Assembly (NCBI RefSeq): GCF_020131355.1
Contig: NZ_JAHLEL010000040.1
Coordinates: 186,001 to 250,000 of the forward strand
Direction: 5' to 3'
Source: Pseudonocardia sp. ICBG1293
GTDB lineage: Bacteria > Actinomycetota > Actinomycetes > Mycobacteriales > Pseudonocardiaceae
Length of the DNA: 64,000 nt
In this document: piece by piece, positions 48,302-57,251 of the stretch
Numbering within the stretch: position 1 is the first letter of the stretch
Layout of the letters: each line of letters starts with the position of its first letter
The notes under the pieces: generated by a model
Databases searched by the model: none
What the model saw: only the letters and a program-made list of their open reading frames with translations
Told to the model about the DNA's origin: nothing
Made by a program: the position numbers and the translations under genes

Positions 48302-48362
48302 GGCCCGGAACAGTACCGCCGGCAGTGTGGTTACCGTGGCGTCAACGATGTGACGACGCGCG

Positions 48363-49640
48363 TCACCGGTCCCCGGCGTCGTCCGGGGGGATCCGCGGCA
48401 GCGGACCGGTGGGGGCGTCGGCGACGGCCATCTTCGCCGCCGAGTCGGTCGGGGCGCGGGTCCCGAGCGCCGCCAGCGCGGCCTCGTCCCCCACGTCGGC
48501 GCCGCTCCGCTCGGACAGCAGCCAGCGCACCTCCAGCAGGTCGCAGTAGGCCTGCACGGGGTCGCCGGCACCGCCGAGGGCGGCGTGCGCGCGGGCCGAG
48601 CCGGGCTCGAGACAGTGCTCGATCCAGCTGCGGGCGGCGGCGCGGTCGGAGACCGGGAGGCCGGTGCGCCGCTGCATCCAGTCGCGGTGGGCGTTGAGGT
48701 CGCCGAGCAGGATCCTTGCCTGGCCCTCCCCCACCGCGACGCCGGTCAGCCTGCGCAGGGTCTCGGAGTGGTAGTTGCGGTCGCCCACGGCGATGTGCAG
48801 CCGCGACCGGCCGTCGCCGACCGGGAGCAGCGACACCTCGTCCACCGCGAAGCCCAGGTCGTTGAGCTCGCGGATGGCGCCCTCGACCCGGTAGCGGTCA
48901 CCGAAGGCGAACACCGGGGAGGGATGCAGTGCCTCCCACAGCTCCCGGTAGCGCTCGGGCAGCGCGGTGGCCTCGTCGATCAGCTGTGGCATCAGCTCCG
49001 GCGGCCGGTCCAGCGACATCGCGAGGTCGATCATCCCGGCGGCGACGTTCTCCACCAGGATCGTCACGTCGTGCTCGCGCTGGCCGTCGGACAGGCCGTC
49101 CGGGTGCACCTCGCTGGTCTCGGCGTCGACCAGGAACGCCTGCAGGGTCTGGCCGTCGCGGGTGAACAGCGTGTTGTTCAGCGAGCAGTCGCCCCAGAAC
49201 ACGCCGTGCCGGTGCAGCTCGACCAGCAGCGAGATCATCGCGTCGAACAGCCGGGCGCGGTGGCGCGGGCGGTTCGGCGGCAGCCGCAGGAACAGCCTGC
49301 GGTACTGCCAGGACCCGGCCAGGTAGCGGGTCACCAGGATCGCGGTGTCGTGCGCGGGCTGGTTCACCAGCCCGGCCGGGCGCACGGCGGGCAGGTACTG
49401 GTGCTCGAGGCGGCGCAGGACGTCGTACTCCCGGCGGGCGATCCGCTCCGGCATGTCCTTGAGCGCCCACAGTGCGCCGTCGGCCTCGACGAACCGCACG
49501 AGGTGCCTGCTGGGCCCCACCTCCATGTCCCGCAACGGGACCCGGGCCGCGTCCCACTGTTCCAGCGGCTCGTTCCACGGCAGGGCGATCAGCTCGGGGC
49601 CGGGTGCGCGCAGCACCAGCTCCGGCGCTACGGGCTCCAT
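48363..49640 (-). CDS. DUF4032 kinase-like protein
   Basis: 425 residues from ATG 49640. A small-kinase-like core is visible: ALWALKDMPERIARREYDVLRRLEHQYLP with a candidate ATP-binding Lys, LLVELHRHGVFWGDCSLNNTLFTRDGQTLQAFLVDAETSEVHP, where GDCSLNN and VDAET occupy the catalytic-loop and metal-loop positions of lipopolysaccharide-kinase-type folds. The C-terminal DUF4032 region follows (YRVEGAIRELNDLGFAVDEVSL). Uncharacterised but widespread in actinobacteria. Its ATG directly follows the lacI stop, so the two may be cotranscribed. Confidence 0.82.
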   Translation of the reverse strand: MEPVAPELVLRAPGPELIALPWNEPLEQWDAARVPLRDMEVGPSRHLVRFVEADGALWALKDMPERIARREYDVLRRLEHQYLPAVRPAGLVNQPAHDTAILVTRYLAGSWQYRRLFLRLPPNRPRHRARLFDAMISLLVELHRHGVFWGDCSLNNTLFTRDGQTLQAFLVDAETSEVHPDGLSDGQREHDVTILVENVAAGMIDLAMSLDRPPELMPQLIDEATALPERYRELWEALHPSPVFAFGDRYRVEGAIRELNDLGFAVDEVSLLPVGDGRSRLHIAVGDRNYHSETLRRLTGVAVGEGQARILLGDLNAHRDWMQRRTGLPVSDRAAARSWIEHCLEPGSARAHAALGGAGDPVQAYCDLLEVRWLLSERSGADVGDEAALAALGTRAPTDSAAKMAVADAPTGPLPRIPPDDAGDR

Positions 49641-50665
49641 TCAGGACACCCCCCGCGCGCCGCGGGCGGGTGGGGCGGTGGAGCCGCGGATGACCAGCCG
49701 GGTCGGCAGGGTGACCAGCGGGTCGACCGGCTCGCCGGCCAGCATCGCGAGTGCGGTACGGGCCGCGACGGCGCCCTGTTCCGCCGCGGGCTGGGCCACG
49801 GTGGACAGGTCGGTGAGCACGGCGAGCGGGTGGTCGTCGATGCCGATGACCGACACGTCGCCGGCACGGCGAGGCCGGCCCGGCGCAGGGTGCCGACCGC
49901 GCCGAGGGCCACCTCGTCGGTGTGGGCGTACACCGCCGTCGGGGGGTCGGAGAGCCCGAGCAGCTCGCCCATCGCCCGCGCCCCGCCCTCCGGGCTCCAC
50001 GGCACGGTGACCGTCAGGGCCGGGTCGTGCGCGACGCCGGCGTCGGCGAGTGCGGCCCGGTAGGCCGCGGCGCGCCCCTCGGGCTGGCCCGGGTCCAGCT
50101 CGGGGTCGGTGGTCACGATCATCCCGATCCTCCGGTGTCCGAGGTGGAGCAGGTGGTCGACGGCCTGCCGGCCGGCGACGGCGTCGTCGATCGACACCGA
50201 GGGGTGGTGCCCGATCCGGGTACCCGCCGACACGATGCCGACCCCGATCCGCTCCAGCCGGGCGCGCTCCGCGACGTCGACGTCGACGTCGAGCAGCACG
50301 ACGGCGTCGGCACGCCGGCGGGCGGGCAGCTCGGCGAAGAACGCGCGCCGGGCCGCGGCGTCGCCCAGGTGGTAGAGCAGCAGGTCGCGCCCGGCCCCGC
50401 GGAGCACGTCGGCCAGCCCTTCCAGCGCGGCGCCGAACCACCAGCGCGACAGGTGCGGCACGACGACCGCGATCCGCCCGGTGGTCCCCCGCGCGAGCCC
50501 GGACGCGTCCGGGCTGACCACGTACTCCAGGGCGCGCGCGGCGTCCCAGACGCGGGCACGGGTGGCCGCGGCGACGTGGGGGTGATCGCTGAGCGCACGC
50601 GACGCGGTGGCCGGTGAGACCTTGGCCAGCCGGGCCACGTCGGCCAGGTTGACCGGTTCGGGCAC
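49641..50665 (-). pseudogene. LacI family transcriptional regulator, one frameshift near the C-terminus
   Basis: From GTG 50665: HTH VNLADVARLAKVSPATASRALSDHPHVAAATRARV (residues about 4-38), then the periplasmic-binding-protein-like domain. The frame breaks at about 49862, where GVGTLRRAGLAVPA should continue GDVSVIGIDDHPLAVLTDLSTVAQP; one G is missing from a GGG run. Restored, it is a normal 341-residue repressor ending ARGARGVS. Two LacI-type operators flank the region between it and the divergent sugar ABC operon, one 21 bp before its own start. It very probably senses the sugar carried by that system. A sequencing indel is the likely cause of the break. Confidence 0.85.
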
Positions 50666-50685
50666 GCCCCATGTATGCCGAAAGC

Positions 50686-50699
50686 TGGAAGCGATTGCA
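50686..50699. promoter_or_regulatory. LacI-type operator O1 (lacI side)
   Basis: TGGAAGCGATTGCA fits the LacI/GalR-family operator layout with a central CG (TGnAAnCGnTTnCA). It lies 21 bp upstream of the regulator start, fitting autorepression. Confidence 0.75.
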
Positions 50700-50782
50700 A
50701 GAGGGGATGTTATCCGACCGCACTGGACCGAAGCCTGTGGATCAGTGAGGATCGTCGCCGGACGACGCGGTCGCTGTGAGCC

Positions 50783-50811
50783 TTGACACTCCCGGGTGAA
50801 AGGCCCACAGT
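50783..50811 (+). promoter_or_regulatory. Promoter candidate for the trehalose-type ABC operon
   Basis: TTGACA at 50783-50788, then 17 nt, then CACAGT as a poor -10. The second operator begins 7 bp downstream, so repressor binding there would block initiation. Confidence 0.5.
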
Positions 50812-50817
50812 CTCCGC

Positions 50818-50831
50818 TGGAAACGCTTCCA
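50818..50831. promoter_or_regulatory. LacI-type operator O2 (ABC operon side)
   Basis: TGGAAACGCTTCCA is a near-perfect palindrome with central CG, 62 bp upstream of the lipoprotein ATG and just past the promoter candidate. It shares TGGAA-nCG with O1, 132 bp away, so looping by a tetrameric or paired repressor is possible. Confidence 0.78.
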
Positions 50832-50892
50832 ACGTCGCCGAGGCGCGACCTCGCGGAGCAGCGGTATCGGACACGGGAGTTCGGAGTTGACC

Positions 50893-52188
50893 ATGCGTCG
50901 CACACGGTGGAGGAGGACGCTGGCCGCCGGTGCGGCCACCGTCGCCCTCGCCCTGCTGGCGGGCTGCGGAGGCGCACCCGCGGGCCCGCCGGTCCTCAAC
51001 TGGTACATCAACCCCGACGACGGGGGGCAGGCCGAGATCGCCCAGCGCTGCTCGGCGGCGTCGAACGGGCAGTACTCGATCGCGGTGTCGGTGCTGCCGC
51101 GTCAGTCCGCGGAGCAGCGTCAGCAGCTGATCCGCCGGCTCGCCGCCAACGACAGCTCGATCGACATCATGTCCATCGACCCGCCCTACATCCCCGAGTT
51201 CGCCGAGGCGAAGTTCCTGGCCCCGGTGCCCGAGGACGTCGCGCAGCGGACCACCACGGGGATCGTGAACTCCGCGAAGGAGGGCGCCAGCTGGAACGGC
51301 AGGCTGGTCACGGTGCCGTTCTGGGCGAACACCCAGCTGCTCTGGTACCGCAAGTCCCAGGTCGCAGGGACCGGGCTGGACCTGTCGAAGCCGGTCACCT
51401 GGGACCAGGTCGTGGCGACCGCGCAGGAGAAGAACTCGATCGTCGCCGCGCAGGGCATCCGGGCCGAGTCCCTGACCGTGTGGCTGAACGCGCTGGTCGA
51501 GAGCGGCGGCGGGCAGATCGTCACCAACGCCTCGCCGCAGGACCCCGAGGGCGTGCAGCTGGGGCTGGACTCCCCCGCCGCGACGAAGGCCGCCGAGATC
51601 ATGAAGGCCGTCTCGGCCGTCGGCGGGCCCGGTTTCTCGACCAACTCCGAGGACGAGAACTCCAACGCCTTCCAGTCCGGTGACGCGATGTTCCAGGTCA
51701 ACTGGCCGTTCGTCTGGGGCAAGGTCAACAGCGCCGTCGAGGACGGGAGCGTCCCGCAGTCCACACCGGACGACTTCGGCTGGGCGCTCTACCCGCAGAC
51801 CGAGGCCGGCAGGCCCTCGGCGCCGCCCTACGGCGGGATCAACCTCGGCGTCGGCGCCTTCAGCAGGCACGTCGATTTGGCCTACCGGGCCACCGAGTGC
51901 ATCACCTCGACCGAGAACCAGAAGCAGTACTTCCTGACCAACGGCAACCCGGCGGCACGGATCTCGGTGTTCTCCGACCCCGACGTCGTCGAGAAGTTCC
52001 CGATGGCCCCGGTGATCGCCCAGTCGCTGCAGCAGGCCAAGCCGCGTCCGCAGACGGCGTACTACAGCGAGGTCTCCGAGTCGATCCAGCGCACCTACCA
52101 CCCGACCGCGGGCATCGACCCGCCCACCGTCGGCCCCGCGACCGCCGCGCTGATCAAGGCGGTCCTGGCCAAGGAGGAGCTGCTGTGA
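50893..52188 (+). CDS. lpqY: ABC-transporter sugar-binding lipoprotein, LpqY-like (trehalose)
   Basis: 431 residues from ATG 50893 (GGAG 8 nt upstream; a TTG two codons earlier is less likely). Lipoprotein signal: basic MRRTRWRR, hydrophobic core, lipobox LLAGC (Cys at about 25). It matches mycobacterial LpqY across its length: EIAQRCSAASNGQYSIAVSVLPRQSAEQRQQL, NTQLLWYRKSQ, VNWPFVWGKV, YGGINLGVGAFSRHVDLAYRATECI. LpqY binds trehalose released during mycolate or cell-wall turnover. It is first gene of a coupled four-gene operon under a LacI-type regulator. Ligand identity is inferred from similarity. Confidence 0.85.
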   Translation: MRRTRWRRTLAAGAATVALALLAGCGGAPAGPPVLNWYINPDDGGQAEIAQRCSAASNGQYSIAVSVLPRQSAEQRQQLIRRLAANDSSIDIMSIDPPYIPEFAEAKFLAPVPEDVAQRTTTGIVNSAKEGASWNGRLVTVPFWANTQLLWYRKSQVAGTGLDLSKPVTWDQVVATAQEKNSIVAAQGIRAESLTVWLNALVESGGGQIVTNASPQDPEGVQLGLDSPAATKAAEIMKAVSAVGGPGFSTNSEDENSNAFQSGDAMFQVNWPFVWGKVNSAVEDGSVPQSTPDDFGWALYPQTEAGRPSAPPYGGINLGVGAFSRHVDLAYRATECITSTENQKQYFLTNGNPAARISVFSDPDVVEKFPMAPVIAQSLQQAKPRPQTAYYSEVSESIQRTYHPTAGIDPPTVGPATAALIKAVLAKEELL

Positions 52189-53153
52189 CCGCGACCCAGC
52201 CGACGACCACGCGGCCCGGGGGAGCCGCCGGGGCGGCGCCCGCCCCGCGCGGTGGCAGCGACCGGGCCCGCGCCGAGCAGAAGCTCGGCTGGTACCTGGC
52301 CGGGCCGGCGTTCGCGGTCATGCTCCTGGTGACGGCGTACCCGATCGTCCAGGCCGTCTACTACTCGCTGTTCGACTACCGGCTGACCGACCCGGACAAC
52401 ATCTCCTTCGTCGGCCTGAAGAACTACGCGGTCATCCTCACCGACTCGATCTGGTGGACCTCGTTCGGCGTCACGGTGTTCATCACCGTGGTCACCGTCG
52501 CGGTCGAGCTCGTGCTGGGCTTCCTGCTGGCGCTGGTGATGATGAACGCGCTCAAGGCGATCCGGCCGGTCCTGCGTGCGGCGATCCTGATCCCCTACGC
52601 GGTCATCACCGTCGTGTCCGCGTTCGCCTGGCAGTACGCGTTCTCCCTGGACTCGGGCTTCGTGAACTCCTGGTTCGGCTGGCTGCCCGGGGTCTCCGCG
52701 GACACCGACTGGTTCGGCTCGGCCGGCTCGTCGCTGTTCGTGATCTGCCTGGCCGAAATCTGGAAGACGACCCCGTTCATCTCGCTGCTGCTGCTCGCGG
52801 GTCTGGCCCAGGTGCCCGACGTGCTGCAGGAGGCCGCCCGCGTCGACGGCGCGAGCTGGTGGCAGCGGATGTGGAAGGTGACGCTGCCGAACATGAAGGC
52901 GGCGATCATGGTCGCCCTGCTGTTCCGGACCCTGGACGCGTTCCGCGTGTTCGACTCGGTGTTCGTCATGACCGCGGGCGCGAACAACACCGAGACGGTG
53001 TCGTTCCTCGCCTACCGCCAGACCATCGCCCGTGTCGAGATCGGGCTCGGGTCCGCGGTGTCGGTGCTGCTGTTCCTGTCCGTGGTGATCATCTGCATCG
53101 GGTTCATCAAGGGGTTCAAGGTCGACCTGTCCCAGGCCCGAGGGGAGAAGTGA
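52185..53153 (+). CDS. sugA: Sugar ABC transporter permease, SugA-like (MalF type)
   Basis: 322 residues from GTG 52185, overlapping the lipoprotein stop by GTGA. Six transmembrane helices, with the EAA loop (DVLQEAARVDGASWWQRMWKVTLPNMKAA) that contacts the ATPase near residue 215. The N-terminal 30 residues are Pro/Thr/Gly-rich and cytoplasmic. It pairs with the following permease to form the membrane channel of the importer. Confidence 0.92.
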   Translation: MTATQPTTTRPGGAAGAAPAPRGGSDRARAEQKLGWYLAGPAFAVMLLVTAYPIVQAVYYSLFDYRLTDPDNISFVGLKNYAVILTDSIWWTSFGVTVFITVVTVAVELVLGFLLALVMMNALKAIRPVLRAAILIPYAVITVVSAFAWQYAFSLDSGFVNSWFGWLPGVSADTDWFGSAGSSLFVICLAEIWKTTPFISLLLLAGLAQVPDVLQEAARVDGASWWQRMWKVTLPNMKAAIMVALLFRTLDAFRVFDSVFVMTAGANNTETVSFLAYRQTIARVEIGLGSAVSVLLFLSVVIICIGFIKGFKVDLSQARGEK

Positions 53154-53986
53154 TGTCCACCCGCGAGAGAGTCCTGTGGATCGTCGCCGGCATCGCGATC
53201 GTCGTCTACGCCCTGTTCCCGGTGGGCTGGATCGTGTCGCTGTCGCTGAAGTCGAGCGACGACATCGCCAACAGGCAGTTCCTGCCGACGTCGGTGTCGT
53301 GGAGCAACTACGAACAAATCCTGGTCGGTGACGCGGCCGAGCTGTTCCTGCCCGCCCTGCGCAACTCCTTCGGCATCTGCATCATCGCCACGTTCCTGGC
53401 GTGCGTGCTCTCGATGTTCGCCGCCTACGCCATCGCCCGGCTCGACTTCCGGGGCAAGCGGCTGATCCTGTCGACCGCGCTGGCGGTGGCGATCTTCCCG
53501 GTCATCTCGATCGTCACGCCGCTGTTCAACCTGTGGCGCCAGATCGGGCTCTACGACACCTGGCCCGGCCTGATCATCCCCTACCTGTCGCTGACGCTGC
53601 CGCTGTCGATCTGGACCATGTCGGCGTTCTTCCGCGAGATCCCGTGGGAGATGGAGCAGGCCGCCCAGGTCGACGGCGCCACCACCTGGCAGGCGTTCCG
53701 CAAGGTGATCGTCCCGCTGGCGACGCCGGGGGTGTTCACCACCGCGATCCTGGCGTTCTTCATCGCCTGGAACGACTTCGCCTACGGCATCTCGCTGACC
53801 TCGACCGGTGCGTCCCGCCCGGTCCCGGCCGCGCTCGGCCTGTTCTCCGGCGCCTCGCAGTTCGAGTCGCCCAACGGCCCGATCGCCGCCGCCGCGGTCA
53901 TCGTGACCATCCCCGTCGTCGTGCTCGTGCTGCTGTTCCAGCGGCGCATCGTCGCGGGGCTCACCAACGGCGCCGTCAAGGGCTGA
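53153..53986 (+). CDS. sugB: Sugar ABC transporter permease, SugB-like (MalG type)
   Basis: 277 residues from ATG 53153, overlapping the upstream stop by one base (TGATG). Six helices and the EAA loop EMEQAAQVDGATTWQAFRKVIVPLATPG. Typical carbohydrate-uptake-1 permease, short N-terminus. It forms a heterodimer with the preceding permease. Confidence 0.92.
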   Translation: MSTRERVLWIVAGIAIVVYALFPVGWIVSLSLKSSDDIANRQFLPTSVSWSNYEQILVGDAAELFLPALRNSFGICIIATFLACVLSMFAAYAIARLDFRGKRLILSTALAVAIFPVISIVTPLFNLWRQIGLYDTWPGLIIPYLSLTLPLSIWTMSAFFREIPWEMEQAAQVDGATTWQAFRKVIVPLATPGVFTTAILAFFIAWNDFAYGISLTSTGASRPVPAALGLFSGASQFESPNGPIAAAAVIVTIPVVVLVLLFQRRIVAGLTNGAVKG

Positions 53987-54019
53987 CACCCCGTACCCAG
54001 AGAGAGGAACCGACCGGCC

Positions 54020-55258
54020 ATGGCGTCGATCGAGATGAAGAACATCGTCAAGACCTACGGGGACGGCTTCCCGGCCGTGAACGACGTGAGCATGGACATC
54101 GCCGACGGCGAGTTCATGATCCTCGTCGGTCCGTCCGGCTGCGGGAAGTCGACGCTGCTGCGGATGATCGTCGGCCTGGAGGACATCACCTCCGGCGACA
54201 TGGTCATCGCCGGCAACCGCGTCAACGACAAGGCACCGCGCGACCGGAACCTGTCGATGGTGTTCCAGAACTACGCGCTCTACCCGCACCTGTCGGTCTT
54301 CGAGAACATCGCGTTCCCGCTGCGCCTGGCCAAGGCCCCCGAGGACGAGGTGAACCGGAAGGTCGAGGACGCGGCGAAGGTCCTGGAGCTCGGCGAGCAC
54401 CTGCAGCGCAAGCCCGCGAACCTGTCCGGCGGCCAGCGCCAGCGGGTCGCGATGGGCCGCGCCATCGTCCGCGACGCCGACGCCTTCCTGTTCGACGAGC
54501 CGCTGTCCAACCTGGACGCGAAGCTGCGCGGGCAGATGCGCACCGAGATCGCCCGGCTGCAGCGCCGCCTCGGCATCACCACCGTCTACGTCACCCACGA
54601 CCAGACCGAGGCGATGACCCTCGGCGACCGCGTCTGCGTGCTGCGCAAGGGCGTCATCCAGCAGGTGGCCTCACCACGCGAGCTCTACGAGCAGCCGGTC
54701 AACCTGTTCGTCGCCGGCTTCATCGGGTCGCCGCCCATGAACTTCCTGCCCGCGACCGTCGCCGGCAACCAGCTGGAGACGCCGTTCGGTCCGATCGAGC
54801 TCGACGCCGCCCGCGCCGAGAAGGTCGCCGGCCGCGAGCTCGTGCTGGTCGGCATCCGGCCGGAGTACTTCGAGGACGCCTCCCTGGTCGACGAGGCCAA
54901 GCGCCACGTCGGGTCGACCTTCACCGCGAAGGTCGACGTGACCGAGTGGCTGGGCGACTCGCAGTACGCCTACATCCCCTACGAGGCCCCGGCCGAGGTC
55001 GAGACCAAGCTCAAGGAGCTGTCCCGGGAGCTCGACGTCGACCAGCTGCGTACCCAGGCGATCGTGTCGATCGACTCGACCAGCCGGATCCGTGAGGGCC
55101 GTGACGCCGAGTTCTGGCTGGACGCCCGCAAGATCCACGTGTTCGACCCGGAGTCGGGCGAGAACCTCACCCGCGACCCCGACGCCGGCGCCGAGCTGAC
55201 CCGGATCGCGGCCGAGGACCGCGCCGAGCAGGTCGCCCAGGCCCGCGGCCAGGGCTGA
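54020..55258 (+). CDS. sugC: Sugar ABC transporter ATP-binding protein, SugC-like
   Basis: 412 residues. Walker A LVGPSGCGKSTLL (about residues 36-48), Q-loop VFQNYALYPHL, signature NLSGGQRQRVAMGRA, Walker B DAFLFDEPLSNLD, H-loop VYVTHDQTEAM. The C-terminal regulatory OB-like (TOBE/MOI) domain (VLVGIRPEYFEDASL, FTAKVDVTEWLGDSQYAYI) is characteristic of MalK/UgpC/SugC. A 40-residue acidic/Ala tail follows. It powers import by the lipoprotein and two permeases. It lies 34 bp after the second permease and is followed by a long hairpin that probably ends the operon. Confidence 0.94.
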   Translation: MASIEMKNIVKTYGDGFPAVNDVSMDIADGEFMILVGPSGCGKSTLLRMIVGLEDITSGDMVIAGNRVNDKAPRDRNLSMVFQNYALYPHLSVFENIAFPLRLAKAPEDEVNRKVEDAAKVLELGEHLQRKPANLSGGQRQRVAMGRAIVRDADAFLFDEPLSNLDAKLRGQMRTEIARLQRRLGITTVYVTHDQTEAMTLGDRVCVLRKGVIQQVASPRELYEQPVNLFVAGFIGSPPMNFLPATVAGNQLETPFGPIELDAARAEKVAGRELVLVGIRPEYFEDASLVDEAKRHVGSTFTAKVDVTEWLGDSQYAYIPYEAPAEVETKLKELSRELDVDQLRTQAIVSIDSTSRIREGRDAEFWLDARKIHVFDPESGENLTRDPDAGAELTRIAAEDRAEQVAQARGQG

Positions 55259-55270
55259 CCCGCCGCCCGG

Positions 55271-55310
55271 GGTCGCACCGGACCGCCCAGGGCCGCACCG
55301 GACCGCCCGG
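55271..55310. repeat. Two 20-bp direct repeats
   Basis: GGTCGCACCGGACCGCCCAG and GGCCGCACCGGACCGCCCGG are consecutive (18 of 20 identical), followed by the start of a third (AGTCGCAC) that leads into the long hairpin. They sit between the sugC stop and the convergent SDR gene. Confidence 0.6.
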
Positions 55311-55315
55311 AGTCG

Positions 55316-55364
55316 CACGAGCGGGCCGTTCGTACGAAAGGTTCGTACGAACGGCCCGCTCGTG
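55316..55364. terminator. Perfect 23-bp hairpin between convergent genes
   Basis: Positions 55316-55338 and 55342-55364 are exact reverse complements with a 3-nt AGG loop. The stem contains GGGCCGTTCGTACGAA. It lies 58 bp past sugC and 62 bp past the end of the convergent SDR gene, so it can terminate both. The length and perfection are unusual, and it may belong to a dispersed palindrome family. Confidence 0.8.
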
Positions 55365-55425
55365 AGCGTGCGGGGTGCGGGTGCGGGCCCGGGTGGGTGG
55401 GCGGAGGCGGGTGAGGTGCGTGGGG

Positions 55426-56889
55426 TCAGAGGGCGCGCACGTCGCGGCGGTAGCGGGTCTCGGCGACGCCGGCGAGCGTGCGGGCCATCACGCCGAGCAC
55501 GAAGCGCTGCGACGGGTAGGCGGCGAGCCAGGCCAGCCGTCCGGCGAGCCCGCGCGGGGTGAAGTGCAGGGTCTGGGCGTAGCGGCTGGTCAGCCGTCCG
55601 GTGGGGACGACCGCGAGCTCCAGGCGGGCGTCGCCGGGCAGCCGGTCGGCCGCGCGCAGGACCAGGCGGCGCCCCGGTGCGACCTCCTCGACGGTCCACC
55701 GGCCCAGGGGTTCGCCCGGGAGCAGGCGCGGCGGGCCGTCGCCGTGCCGACGCGGGACGACACCGGGACCCCCGGCGAGGACGTCGAGATGACCGGCCAG
55801 CGTCGCGACCCCCGGGACGGTGTACCAGCCGTGCGGGCCGCCGAGCGTCTCGATCACCGGCCACACGGCGCGGGCGGGCGCGGCGACGTCGTGGGTGTCG
55901 GTCGTGGACCACTCCAACGGGCCGCTGCCGGGCGGGTCGGCCGGCCCCGGGCCGGCCGCGCCGACGCCGTCGAGAGCGCGTCGGACGGCGGTGCGGTACG
56001 GGGTCCGTCCGCCGGGCGGGGTGCCGATGAGCGCGTCGAGGGCGGCGAGATCGTCGGGGTCGGCCACCAGCTCGTGGCGCATCGACTCGACCAGCGGCTC
56101 GGCCAGGCCGCGGCCGACCGGGGTGAGCGCGGCGACGGCGCGGGCGGTGAGCCGCGGCGCGGAGAGCGGGACGGGCACCGGGAACGGCCGCAGCAAGCCG
56201 GCCTCGGCGGCGAACTCGCTCATCAGCGAGCGGTAGGTGTGCACGTCGGGTCCCCCGACGTCGAACGCCCGGTTCACCGCGGCGGGCAGGTCGAGGCAGC
56301 CCACGAGGTCGTGCAGCACGTCGTCGACGGCGATCGGCTGGATCCGGTTCCAGGCCCGGTCGGGCAGCGGCAGGACCAGCGGGCCGCCCATCGCGGTCTC
56401 GGTCAGGTGCCGGATCATCTCGAAGCTGGCCGAGCCGGTGCCGACGACGATCCCGGCCCGCAGCACGGCGGCCGGGACCGGACCGGCGAGCAGGATGTCG
56501 CCGACCTCGCGGCGCGAGGACAGGTGCTGCGACACCCGCCGGGTGCCGGTCTCGGGCTGCAGCCCGCCCAGGTAGACGATGCGGTGCACGCCGGCCGCGG
56601 CGGCACCGTCGGCCAGGGCGTGTGCGGCGGTCCGGTCGCGGTCGGCGTAGCCGGGTCCGTCCATGGCGTGCACCAGGTGGACGACGGCGTCGACACCGTC
56701 GCAGGACCGACGGACGTCGGCGGGGTCCCGGGCGTCGCCACGGACGGCGTCCACCCGGTCGCCCCACGGGTGTGCGGCGAGCTTGCCCGGGGTGCGGGCG
56801 AGCACCCGGACGTCGTGGCCGGCGTCGAGCAGACGCGGTACGAGCCGGGAGCCGATGTAGCCGGTGGCGCCGAGGACGAGCACGTGCAT
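55426..56889 (-). CDS. SDR/NmrA-type NAD(P)-binding protein fused to DUF2867
   Basis: 487 residues from ATG 56889. An extended-SDR Rossmann domain (VLVLGATGYIGSRLVPRLLDAGHDVRVLAR, GxxGxxG at 8-13) spans about 1-300. It continues with a C-terminal DUF2867/START-like region (EWSTTDTHDVAAPARAVWPVIETLGGPHGWYT through YAQTLHFTPRGLAGRLAWLAAYPSQRFVLGVM). This two-domain architecture is common in actinobacteria; the reductase substrate is unknown, and a ligand or lipid-type cavity in the second domain is plausible. It converges on sugC and is transcribed after azlCD on the same strand (53 bp gap). Confidence 0.82.
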   Translation of the reverse strand: MHVLVLGATGYIGSRLVPRLLDAGHDVRVLARTPGKLAAHPWGDRVDAVRGDARDPADVRRSCDGVDAVVHLVHAMDGPGYADRDRTAAHALADGAAAAGVHRIVYLGGLQPETGTRRVSQHLSSRREVGDILLAGPVPAAVLRAGIVVGTGSASFEMIRHLTETAMGGPLVLPLPDRAWNRIQPIAVDDVLHDLVGCLDLPAAVNRAFDVGGPDVHTYRSLMSEFAAEAGLLRPFPVPVPLSAPRLTARAVAALTPVGRGLAEPLVESMRHELVADPDDLAALDALIGTPPGGRTPYRTAVRRALDGVGAAGPGPADPPGSGPLEWSTTDTHDVAAPARAVWPVIETLGGPHGWYTVPGVATLAGHLDVLAGGPGVVPRRHGDGPPRLLPGEPLGRWTVEEVAPGRRLVLRAADRLPGDARLELAVVPTGRLTSRYAQTLHFTPRGLAGRLAWLAAYPSQRFVLGVMARTLAGVAETRYRRDVRAL

Positions 56890-56942
56890 GGGGCGATCCT
56901 CGCGGTCCCGGCCGCGCGGCGCGCGCCGGGGTGACGACCGGC

Positions 56943-57251
56943 TCAGGGGATCCCGGCCAGCCGCAGACCGGCCGTGGTCGCCGCGGCGAGCACGACGACC
57001 AGCACGAACGGCACCCGGACGGCCAGCGCACCGGCGGCCACGGCGACCCCGGCCGGGCGGGCCCAGCCGGCGAAGGCGTCGCCCTCGAACCAGGTGCCGG
57101 TGGCGACGAGGGCGACGAGCAGCCCGACCGCGCCCAGCTCGACGAGCCGGACCGTGCGGGCCGACAACGCGACCCGGTCGTGCAGGAGCAGGGGCAGCAG
57201 GCGCATCAGGTAGGTCCCGCCGGCCAGGACGAGCAGCGCGGCGACGGTCAC
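56943..57251 (-). CDS. azlD: AzlD-like branched-chain amino acid exporter subunit
   Basis: 102 residues from GTG 57251, overlapping azlC by GTGA. Three or four hydrophobic helices with the AzlD signature near the N-terminus (LLVLAGGTYLMRLLPLLLHDRVALS). Works with AzlC as a two-component amino-acid exporter in the membrane. Confidence 0.87.
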   Translation of the reverse strand: MTVAALLVLAGGTYLMRLLPLLLHDRVALSARTVRLVELGAVGLLVALVATGTWFEGDAFAGWARPAGVAVAAGALAVRVPFVLVVVLAAATTAGLRLAGIP

